DNA of 8,153 nt from Candidatus Minthomonas equi (GTDB taxonomy: Bacteria > Bacteroidota > Bacteroidia > Bacteroidales > UBA932), in contig JAGHUZ010000309.1 in the NCBI GenBank assembly GCA_018064575.1, positions 1-8,153 on the forward strand, written 5' to 3'. Both the position numbers and the translations under genes were made by a program. Positions within the stretch are counted from its first letter, which is position 1. Every line of letters begins with the position of its first letter. Positions 1 through 6,296 of this stretch are shown one piece after another. The notes beneath the pieces are model-generated. The model searched no databases and was not told where the DNA came from. It was given only the letters and a program-made list of their open reading frames with translations.

Positions 1-1
1 G

Positions 2-715
2 TCGTGTGCCGGTGGTGGCCAGCCGGATTACAACGCACTTTTGGCCGACTTGGAGCAGAAAGCCGATGCTATAGAAAGCGATGCTTCGATGTCTGGTGAA
101 CAGAAATATGATGCTTTGAAAAATCTCTTTATGGAGACATATTCCGAGCATTAGTCGGACAGTCTGGGCCTGACGGTATTCATTCCCTTGATTGCCAGCT
201 TCTGTACGGCGGAGGAGGCTTTGGCCTTATATGAGGAGAGTTCTGAACTTATCAGGGAGGACAGTAAGGTAAAAATAAGAATCGAGTGTGTCAAGTATGC
301 GGCCACAGTGACTCCGGGAAATCCGTATAAGGAGATAAACGGAACGGATGCCCTGACAGGAGAAGCATTGAAACTTAGTTCTTTCATCGGTGGAGATAAA
401 GCTTTGCTGGTGGATTTCTGGGCTTCGTGGTGCGGTCCCTGCAGGCGTGAGATTAAAGACCATCTTCTCGAACTTGCCTCTCAGGGGCGGGTGAATATAG
501 TCGGAGTCGCAGTCTGGGAGGATTCCGTGGAAGATACCCGTAAGGCCATGTCCGAACTTGGAATTAGCTGGCCTGTCATTTTTACCGGCGGCCGCGAAAA
601 TTCACCTTCCATTGAATATGGGGTTCTCGGTATTCCGACCTTGTTCCTGATATCTCCTGAAGGAACCATCATCGCTAGCGGTCATTCCATCGAAGAGTTC
701 GCAGATAAACTGTAA
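2..715 (+). pseudogene. TlpA-like thioredoxin-fold lipoprotein, 5' end outside the window, interrupted by in-frame TAG at 152-154
   Basis: One reading frame runs from base 2 to the TAA at 713-715 and is broken only by a TAG at 152-154. The first visible residues are SCAGGGQPDYNALL. They look like the end of a lipobox, so the start codon probably lies about 15-20 codons upstream and the protein would be a membrane-anchored periplasmic lipoprotein. After the TAG the frame continues through a helical stretch into a thioredoxin domain with LVDFWASWCGPCRRE (CxxC codons at 431-433 and 440-442) and the cis-proline loop GIPTLFLISPEG (Pro codon 635-637). This is the layout of short Bacteroidales TlpA/AhpC-TSA disulfide reductases. 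The sequence around the stop (YSEH-stop-SDSLGL) reads like the usual family linker before the Trx domain, so one CAG-to-TAG change would explain it. Alternatively a TTG at 188 could restart translation and give a 175-residue soluble domain, but it has no ribosome site and no export signal. The family assignment is firm. Whether the gene is dead is inferred. Confidence 0.75.
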
Positions 716-742
716 AAAAAATCATATCGGTTATTTTTTTCT

Positions 743-750
743 TATCTTCG
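743..750 (+). promoter_or_regulatory. Candidate Bacteroides-type -7 element (TATCTTCG)
   Basis: TATCTTCG differs at one position from the Bacteroidota -7 consensus TAnnTTTG and lies in an AT-rich gap directly before the five-gene operon. No TTTG is seen 19-21 nt upstream, so only half of the promoter is supported. If used, transcription would start near 755-758. That is very close to the GTG at 764 and favours the second GTG at 779 as the true start. Confidence 0.4.
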
Positions 751-763
751 CGTCTTATAAATA

Positions 764-1723
764 GTGCTAAACCTAAGCGTGAACCGATTTTTTGTGTTTA
801 TTCTGACCTTGGTCAGTGTTTTTTTCTGCTCTATAGGCAGTATGGGGATGAGTGCGGAGTCCTATTCCTCCGGAGGGAATGCGAATTCTGCTGATGCTGA
901 TATCCTATTTATCGCAGACAGTCTTTTTCGGGAGGGAAGGGATGTTGAAGTGTGTTTGTCACTATTGAAGTCTGCTCTGCCGGAGTCTTCCGATAAGCGT
1001 AAATCATCGGAAGTTTTGTGGAGGATGTCCAGATGCTGCCTTCTGCTCGGAGAAAAGGAAACGTCGAAGAATCTCAAGCGTTCCCGTTTCGGTGACGGTA
1101 TCTCTTACGCCGAACAGGCCATCAAAGCCGACAAGTCGAATCACAATGCTTATATGTGGCGCAGCGCCAACGTCGGGAGGAATTGCCAGTTGGACAATAT
1201 AATGACCCAGGCTTCGAAAGTTCCGCTTATGCTGGCCGATTTTTCAATGATACTGGATACTCTGAAACGGACGGACTGTTCCGAAGCGTGGCAGGGACTC
1301 TCCGAAATCTATTTCCATCATCCCTTCAAGTCAGATGACAGCGCGGCGAATTTTGCCAGAAAGGCACTTATGACCATCCCTGAAGGAGAACTCCGGCTGA
1401 GTACCTACCTTTTCTTTGCCACACTTCTGGAGAAGAGGGGGAAAGACGCATCGCAACGCTCTTCGGACATATCCAGAAATGCCAAAAAACAGAATCAGAT
1501 TTCGGAAACTGAAAAGTGTGCCGTTCTGGACGGTGCGCTTGGGGTGGAGTTTGTCCCCAAGTGGGCGACCAAAGCTCTTGGGAAGATGTCCGATTCCGAA
1601 GAGGCCTTGATGGCTGTCGAGTATGCTTTGAAACTATATGCTTCGAAGAGTCATCACACGGTTATAGATAATGAAGATTATACACATCTAATAGAATTCA
1701 AGCGTAAATATTCAGGCAATTGA
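764..1723 (+). CDS. Exported TPR-like (RMDN-type) protein, first gene of the acyl-transfer operon
   Basis: This is a protein of 319 residues (from GTG 764) or 314 residues (from GTG 779, VNRFFVFILTL). The second start puts the hydrophobic signal segment at the very N-terminus and seems more natural; neither has a Shine-Dalgarno site. The signal peptide probably ends near GMSAES. The mature part is helical and built of tetratricopeptide-like pairs. Around residues 112-134 it has a GISYAEQAIKAD segment followed by NHNAYMWRS, then SEAWQGLSEIYF and a basic LEKRGKDASQRS stretch. This pattern recalls the RMDN-type TPR family, known in eukaryotes as regulators of microtubule dynamics and in Bacteroidota as exported TPR proteins of unknown role. 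No catalytic motif is visible, so a scaffolding or partner-binding role outside the inner membrane is inferred. Its stop overlaps the next start (TGATG), indicating translational coupling to the condensation protein. Confidence 0.8.
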   Translation: MLNLSVNRFFVFILTLVSVFFCSIGSMGMSAESYSSGGNANSADADILFIADSLFREGRDVEVCLSLLKSALPESSDKRKSSEVLWRMSRCCLLLGEKETSKNLKRSRFGDGISYAEQAIKADKSNHNAYMWRSANVGRNCQLDNIMTQASKVPLMLADFSMILDTLKRTDCSEAWQGLSEIYFHHPFKSDDSAANFARKALMTIPEGELRLSTYLFFATLLEKRGKDASQRSSDISRNAKKQNQISETEKCAVLDGALGVEFVPKWATKALGKMSDSEEALMAVEYALKLYASKSHHTVIDNEDYTHLIEFKRKYSGN

Positions 1724-3090
1724 TGATGAAAGAAAAAAACAGTGAAATTAACTATTACGGGTTCAATTCGTCTCAGGACGTAATTCATCTTCAGACAAAA
1801 TATACCATCTGGAAAAGGGTGGTGAATATAGTGTTTATGGTAACGGTCAGGAACGGCTATGATGAGACTGTAATGCAGCAGGCCATTGACAAGCTGTTCG
1901 AAAGAAATGACTGTCTGCGAATAAGATTTGTAAAAAGGAACGGGGAAACTCTTCAGTATTTCGAGAAGGAACGTCATATAGGCCGGATACCTGTTAAGAC
2001 ATTCGAAACTGAGTCTGCCATGCAGTCTTTCATCCGTCGTTTCCGGAGAAAACCCATCGACTGTTTCAAGGGCAGGACATTGGAGGCCGTATTCGCGGTG
2101 AATCCCTCCGGAGAGAAAGTTATATTTTTCAAGGTGAGTCATTTCGTGGCGGACACCTATGGTATCGGAATCCTGATAAATGGTTTGTTCGCTGTTTACG
2201 ATGCATTGAAAAACGGTAAGGAGATGCCCAAAGAACCCGGAAGTTTCGAGAAGGTTCTCAAGAAGGATATCGAATACAAGAATAACGAAGAGGCCAAGGA
2301 GGCGGACAGAGCTTTCATCAAGGAATATTATGGTGTCAGGCATAAGGAGCATCCGATGTATTGCGGCATTCACGGAAATACGAGTGATATCTGGCTTAGG
2401 GAAAAAAAGAAAGGCCATTTTTCCATGCCCTATCTCTTCATTCGCTGTTCTACTGAAAGTTACAAGTTCATAATCCCGAAACTGCTCGTGGAGAAGGTTC
2501 AGGAATATTGCACTGCAAGGCGCGTGACCGTCGGCGAATTTTTCTTCTATGCCGTATCAGTGGCCGCGTCGGTAGTTAATGACAAGGCTCCGATACAGGC
2601 GCCTCTGGAACTTCTCAACTGTCGCGGAACTCTTGATGAAAGAAAGGCCGCCGGTACCAAGGTGCAGAGTATGAGTGTTTATACCACTGTGGATTATTCC
2701 AAGTCATTTACTGAAAATCTCCTGAATATTTATGAAGAGCAGAGGGAATTATATCGGCATACCCGTCTTTCCTATCTTGAGATACAAAAGTATCAGTTGG
2801 ACCTTTGGAAATTTTCTCCTTTGGGACAGGTTCTGAACCATACCTATTCGTTTATTCCCTTCCAGGCTCCTGACGGGGTATCACTTCAGGTACTCAGCAA
2901 TGGAAGATGCGCTCTGCCTGCATACATTGCATTTATGCACAATCTGAAGAGCGGGGAAATGGAAGCGGTTTATGACGTTCAGACCGCCGTGGTTTCACCG
3001 CAGGCGATGGTGGATTTCCAGAATCTTCTCCTGCGTGTTACGGAGGCCGCCATAGAATCGCCTGACACGGCATTAAATGAACTTTTTTAA
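1723..3090 (+). CDS. Stand-alone condensation-domain (NRPS C-domain superfamily) acyltransferase
   Basis: This is a 455-residue protein with one condensation-type domain over nearly its whole length and no signal peptide. The start is taken as ATG 1723, which overlaps the previous stop in TGATG; ATG 1726 is equally possible. The active-site loop is VSHFVADTYG (residues 138-147). In the family motif HHxxxDG the second His is the catalytic or positioning residue and the Asp is structural; here both remain (His140, Asp144), while the first His is Ser139 and the Gly is Thr145. The N-terminal part has typical C-domain features (AIDKLFERNDCLRIRF). The DFGWG motif of canonical peptide-bond-forming C domains is not seen near the C-terminus. 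Such divergent free-standing members often make esters or amides from a carrier-bound acyl chain and a small acceptor. With the ligase 12 nt downstream and the ACP after it, the inferred job is transfer of an ACP-bound acyl group to an unknown amine or alcohol in the cytoplasm. Confidence 0.82.
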   Translation: MMKEKNSEINYYGFNSSQDVIHLQTKYTIWKRVVNIVFMVTVRNGYDETVMQQAIDKLFERNDCLRIRFVKRNGETLQYFEKERHIGRIPVKTFETESAMQSFIRRFRRKPIDCFKGRTLEAVFAVNPSGEKVIFFKVSHFVADTYGIGILINGLFAVYDALKNGKEMPKEPGSFEKVLKKDIEYKNNEEAKEADRAFIKEYYGVRHKEHPMYCGIHGNTSDIWLREKKKGHFSMPYLFIRCSTESYKFIIPKLLVEKVQEYCTARRVTVGEFFFYAVSVAASVVNDKAPIQAPLELLNCRGTLDERKAAGTKVQSMSVYTTVDYSKSFTENLLNIYEEQRELYRHTRLSYLEIQKYQLDLWKFSPLGQVLNHTYSFIPFQAPDGVSLQVLSNGRCALPAYIAFMHNLKSGEMEAVYDVQTAVVSPQAMVDFQNLLLRVTEAAIESPDTALNELF

Positions 3091-3102
3091 GAATTGAAAG
3101 CA

Positions 3103-4824
3103 ATGAAGAGGAAAGAGTTTAAAACTGAAAGGGAAATGCAAGCCACTATTATGCTCAGGGACGGAAATTTCAAGAGCGTACGGGAGGCTATGGACAGGAT
3201 GGTTCAGTTTTTTGCCGATGCTCAGATATTGGCGGAACTGAATGAGGATAAGGAGTTGGTTTACACTACCGGCCGTCAGCTTTACGACGAGATGATGGCG
3301 CTTGGTGAAGGTCTTATAAGGGATGGATTGAAAGATGCCCATATAGCGATAGTGGCGGAAAATTCTGTCCGCTATTTCATTACGGATATGACCGTATCCT
3401 GCGGTGTGGGGGTGGTGACACCAATAGACGTGAATGCTTCTGCCGAACTGCTTTCGGAACTTCTGCATAAGTGTGATGCCGGTGCAGTGATGTGCAGTTC
3501 ATTCTGTGTGGATAAGGTACGTGCTGCCGGACTCGACAGAATCATCACTATGGACAGGAGAGTGGAAGGAGTAAAATATTATGACGATATTCTTGAACTT
3601 GGACGAGTGCCTGAGGAAGAAAGCATATATAGGAATTTGTCAATAGACGTAAATGCACCGGCCAAAATCCTTTTCACCAGTGGAACTACCGGTGCCAACA
3701 AGGGCGTGGTTCTGACCAATGCCAACCTGACTGCGAATATCCTGAACTGTATGGACGTAATCAAGGCAGTTCCAGGCAATACTTCGATGAGTGTGCTGCC
3801 TATGCATCATGCCACGGAAATCAATACCCACATATTGACCAGAGTGATGAGCGGGAGGCTGACTTACATAAATGGCAATATGAAAAGTATGATGACCAAC
3901 ATCAAGATTTTCAAACCCAATATTATCACCATAGTGCCGATGATAGTGAATGCTTTTTACAGGAATATCATGGCAGGTGTACGTAAGGCCGGTAAGGAGG
4001 AGAAACTCAAGAAAGGTATCCGTATAAGCAATTTCCTCCGTCGTCTTGGAATAGACCGTACACATAAACTGTTCGCGGAAGTGCTGGCACCGTTCGGCGG
4101 TAATCTGGATATGATAGTAAGCGGCGGTTCCATGCTGAATCCTATGGTTATCAAGGGTCTGAACGATTTGGGAATCCGCGTGGAGAACGGATACGGCATA
4201 ACCGAGTGCGGTCCGCTGGTATCCATGAACTCCGATACGCTCGATGATTATCTGAGTGTAGGAACTGCCTGTCCTGCTCTGGAATGTAAAATTCTGAATC
4301 CGGATGAAGATGGTGTCGGTGAACTGTGTGTCAGGGGAGCAAGTGTGTCTTCGGGATATTACAAGGATGAGGAGGCCACCCGTCAGGTGTTTTATGAGGA
4401 CGGTTTTTTCAATACCGGAGACAGTGCCAAAATGGGTAAGGATGGAAGAATAACGCTTGTCGGAAGGAAGAAAAACACCATTGTACTTGAAAGCGGTAAG
4501 AATATCTGCCCTGAAGAAATAGAGAATATTATCGGGAACCATCTCGATTATGCCGATGATATCGTAGTTTATCGGGCGAATTTCAATAATGGAAATCTTT
4601 CTCATCCTGTCCTGTGTGCAGGCCTGTACATAAAGGACGAAACGCTTCGCTCTGACAGGGATGCCATATTGAAGGCGATGAAGACTGTGAATGCTTCTCT
4701 TCCTCCATTCAAGCAGATTGAATATGTGGAGCTCCCCTCTGTGGAGTATCCCAAGACTTCATCGAGAAAGATAGTGCGCAAGGGCTTGCCCGAATCATGT
4801 TCAGGGCAAGGATTGATTATTTAA
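3103..4824 (+). CDS. ANL-superfamily acyl-AMP / acyl-CoA ligase (FadD-like AMP-binding enzyme)
   Basis: This is a 573-residue protein from ATG 3103; the in-frame TTG at 3094 is only 3 nt past the previous stop and is less likely. It activates a carboxylic acid with ATP as an acyl-adenylate and then loads it on a thiol. Visible core motifs are the phosphate loop TSGTTGANKG (192-201; Pro of the usual TSGTTGxPKG is Asn), YGITECGP (364-371), NTGD (437-440), the hinge GRKKNTIVLESGKNICPEE starting at 454, and PKTSSRKIVRK (550-560) with the catalytic lysine Lys556 (Arg replaces Gly in SSGK). The hinge wording is typical of long-chain acyl-CoA synthetases rather than amino-acid adenylation domains, so a fatty or hydroxy acid is a more likely substrate than an amino acid. 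Genes for a discrete ACP (16 nt downstream) and a condensation protein (12 nt upstream) suggest that the thiol acceptor is that ACP. The real substrate cannot be read from the sequence. Confidence 0.9.
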   Translation: MKRKEFKTEREMQATIMLRDGNFKSVREAMDRMVQFFADAQILAELNEDKELVYTTGRQLYDEMMALGEGLIRDGLKDAHIAIVAENSVRYFITDMTVSCGVGVVTPIDVNASAELLSELLHKCDAGAVMCSSFCVDKVRAAGLDRIITMDRRVEGVKYYDDILELGRVPEEESIYRNLSIDVNAPAKILFTSGTTGANKGVVLTNANLTANILNCMDVIKAVPGNTSMSVLPMHHATEINTHILTRVMSGRLTYINGNMKSMMTNIKIFKPNIITIVPMIVNAFYRNIMAGVRKAGKEEKLKKGIRISNFLRRLGIDRTHKLFAEVLAPFGGNLDMIVSGGSMLNPMVIKGLNDLGIRVENGYGITECGPLVSMNSDTLDDYLSVGTACPALECKILNPDEDGVGELCVRGASVSSGYYKDEEATRQVFYEDGFFNTGDSAKMGKDGRITLVGRKKNTIVLESGKNICPEEIENIIGNHLDYADDIVVYRANFNNGNLSHPVLCAGLYIKDETLRSDRDAILKAMKTVNASLPPFKQIEYVELPSVEYPKTSSRKIVRKGLPESCSGQGLII

Positions 4825-4840
4825 GATAGTTTGACAGGAT

Positions 4841-5077
4841 ATGAATGTAACTGAAGAGCTGATGGAAATCGTCGGCGAATATGTGGAAATCCCTGAAGAT
4901 GGGATAGATGGAGATACTTCTCTGAAACTCTCCGCGGGTATGGATTCATTTGTGTTGCTTTCGATGGTGGCTGCTGTGGAAGAACATTTCAATATCAGGA
5001 TACCGAATGAGTCTCTGGCCGATTTGAAAACCTTGAATGATTTCACAGTTTTAATCAATTCATTAATAAACGCATAA
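4841..5077 (+). CDS. Discrete acyl/peptidyl carrier protein
   Basis: This is a 78-residue acidic, four-helix carrier protein. The phosphopantetheine attachment site is GMDSFVLLSMVAAVEEHF, with Ser36 as the acceptor serine of the D-S-(L/F/M) motif at the start of helix II. The following NIRIPNESLADLKTLNDF matches helix III and the recognition loop of ACPs. Length is normal for the family. It differs from a housekeeping AcpP (DSLDTVELVMALEE), so it is most likely dedicated to the neighbouring ligase and condensation protein as the thioester shuttle. It starts 16 nt after the ligase stop, with a modest AGGA purine run before the ATG, and ends 5 nt before the next gene. A holo-ACP synthase must be supplied from elsewhere; none is in the window. 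Confidence 0.93.
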   Translation: MNVTEELMEIVGEYVEIPEDGIDGDTSLKLSAGMDSFVLLSMVAAVEEHFNIRIPNESLADLKTLNDFTVLINSLINA

Positions 5078-5082
5078 TCCTT

Positions 5083-6081
5083 ATGAAAAGAATTTTGTAC
5101 GTATCCGCTCTTTTCGTCTGCACATTTCTGACTTCCTGTGCAGATAAGCCTGTGAAACTGATTTTTGAAACCGATATGGGGAATGACGTGGATGACGTTC
5201 TCTGTCAGGTGCTGATTAATCAGTATGTGGAACAGGGGTCGGTCGATTGCCTGATGATGGGTATTAACAAAACCGGGACAGCGCCGGCAGCCTTTACGGA
5301 TCTCGTAAATACTTTCTACGGTCACGGGGATATTCCCATCGCACTTGCCAGGAATGGTGTTCAGGAACCGGACAGTTCCAGTTACGCATATATCGTTTCC
5401 AATATGAAGGGAGAGAACGGGCAGTTCATATATCCCAGAAGCTATGGGGATTACTCGTCTCTGCCTGATGCAGTGACAATGTACAGGAAGGTTCTTTCCG
5501 GACAGGAGGACGGCAGCGTCGTTATCGCGTCCGTCGGATTTTCTACAAATCTGGCCCAACTGATGGAAACCGGAGCCGACCAGTATTCCCCTCTCAGCGG
5601 GATGGAACTCATACGCAAAAAGGTAAAGAGTCTTGCTGTAATGGCTGGCAGTTTCAATGGTCTGGGTCATGGGGAATACAATGTTATTATGGATATTCCC
5701 GCGGCGAGGAAAGTGTTCGCCGAATGGCCTACTGAGGTTATTATTTCTCCATGGGAACTCGGTGTGGATGTCCTGTACCCGGTCAAAAGCATTCAGAATG
5801 ACTTCACTTGGGTAAAACGTCATCCTATGGTGGATGCATTCAAGAATTATGGGGATTCATATCCGTCTGACAGACCCAGTTGGGACCCTACAGTGGTTCT
5901 GTATGCCGTGGAAGGCACCAAATGGTTTAATGTATCCGCCCCGATAGACGTAAGGGTTGACGATGAGGGCCGAACCTTGTTCACCCCGAATCCGAACGGT
6001 AACAGGTATTTCCTCTATGTGACTCCCGAGCAGATTAAAGCCATCGAGGATTATTTTGTCCGGATGGCCACACGCCACTGA
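5083..6081 (+). CDS. Nucleoside-hydrolase-like (IUNH fold) lipoprotein
   Basis: This is a 332-residue protein. The N-terminus MKRILYVSALFVCTFLTSC is a lipoprotein signal with lipobox LTSC (Cys19), so the mature enzyme should be anchored in the cell envelope. The next segment, LIFETDMGNDVDDVLC (26-41), is the Ca-binding N-terminal motif of inosine-uridine nucleoside hydrolases (DxDxGxDD in classic members), with Glu29 at the first acidic position and a two-residue spacing change typical of the secreted Bacteroidota branch. Near the C-terminus SWDPTVVLYAV supplies the late metal-binding Asp (Asp268); Trp267 occupies the place of the catalytic His of classic enzymes. The family cleaves N-glycosidic bonds of nucleosides, but these substitutions make the substrate uncertain, possibly another N- or O-ribosyl-type compound. 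It is the last gene of the operon, 5 nt after the ACP and followed by a strong terminator, so it is co-expressed with the acyl-transfer genes. A joint function is inference. Confidence 0.85.
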   Translation: MKRILYVSALFVCTFLTSCADKPVKLIFETDMGNDVDDVLCQVLINQYVEQGSVDCLMMGINKTGTAPAAFTDLVNTFYGHGDIPIALARNGVQEPDSSSYAYIVSNMKGENGQFIYPRSYGDYSSLPDAVTMYRKVLSGQEDGSVVIASVGFSTNLAQLMETGADQYSPLSGMELIRKKVKSLAVMAGSFNGLGHGEYNVIMDIPAARKVFAEWPTEVIISPWELGVDVLYPVKSIQNDFTWVKRHPMVDAFKNYGDSYPSDRPSWDPTVVLYAVEGTKWFNVSAPIDVRVDDEGRTLFTPNPNGNRYFLYVTPEQIKAIEDYFVRMATRH

Positions 6082-6119
6082 AACCGGATTAAACGGTCGC
6101 GAGTCATTCGTAATGTCAC

Positions 6120-6157
6120 AAAAAGAAGAAGCCGACATTAATCGGCTTCTTCTTTTT
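6120..6157. terminator. Bidirectional intrinsic terminator, perfect 16-bp stem
   Basis: The left arm AAAAAGAAGAAGCCGA (6120-6135) and right arm TCGGCTTCTTCTTTTT (6142-6157) are exact reverse complements around a 6-nt loop (CATTAA). On the + strand the stem ends in a T run and terminates the acyl-transfer operon. On the - strand it ends in a T run just after the 3' end of the tRNA-Glu. It therefore serves both converging transcription units. Confidence 0.93.
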
Positions 6158-6158
6158 G

Positions 6159-6230
6159 TAGTTCATAGGGGAATCGAACCCCTATTACAAGAATGAGAAT
6201 CTTGCGTCCTAACCATTAGACGAATGAACC
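6159..6230 (-). tRNA. tRNA-Glu (anticodon CTC)
   Basis: Read on the minus strand the sequence starts GGTTCATTCGTCTAATGG and folds as a 72-nt cloverleaf. The acceptor arm is GGTTCAT with ATGAACT (first pair G·U) and discriminator A at 6159. The D loop contains TAATGGTTAGGA. The anticodon stem CAAGA/TCTTG encloses the loop TTCTCAT with anticodon CTC (complement of 6195-6197). The T arm is AGGGG-TTCGATT-CCCCT. CCA is not encoded. CTC reads GAG codons. The 3' end abuts the shared terminator with only one base between. Confidence 0.95.
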
Positions 6231-6244
6231 ATTCATTGGAATTA

Positions 6245-6275
6245 CAAAAGTAAGGATATTTTTCAAAACTCCAAA
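6245..6275 (-). promoter_or_regulatory. Bacteroides-type promoter of tRNA-Glu
   Basis: On the minus strand there is TTTG (complement of 6272-6275), a 19-nt spacer, then TACTTTTG (complement of 6245-6252). This is an exact fit to the TTTG-N19/21-TAnnTTTG housekeeping promoter of Bacteroidota. The -7 element ends 14 nt before the first base of the tRNA, leaving a leader of several nucleotides for processing. Confidence 0.85.
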
Positions 6276-6296
6276 TCAAAGATGAAAAATTAGTGT

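Noticed and set aside
152..154. Genome-wide TAG recoding as explanation for the internal stop
   Set aside because: kduI ends at a TAG exactly where the family normally ends, and phage-type recoding is not expected in this chromosomal setting.
715..740. A/T-only inverted repeat (arms 715-722 and 733-740) after the TlpA-like gene
   Set aside because: The 8-bp stem has no G-C pair and a 10-nt loop, so it is too weak to call a terminator. The tracts more likely belong to the AT-rich promoter region.
1678..2418. Long minus-strand open frame (246 codons) opposite the condensation gene
   Set aside because: It lies antisense to a clear C-domain gene, its predicted protein shows no recognisable domain, and its composition fits a shadow frame.
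3640..4605. Long minus-strand open frame (321 codons) opposite the acyl ligase
   Set aside because: The plus strand carries all ANL motifs here. The antisense product is rich in His, Ile and Tyr with no known family, so it is a shadow.
4801..5823. Long minus-strand open frame (340 codons) across the ACP and the hydrolase lipoprotein
   Set aside because: It spans two well-supported plus-strand genes and has no domain of its own.
6159..6240. tRNA gene as an integration site, with the AATGA...TCATT repeat at its 5' end
   Set aside because: No integrase, no second copy of the tRNA end and no mobile genes are visible. The repeat is 5 bp and probably chance.
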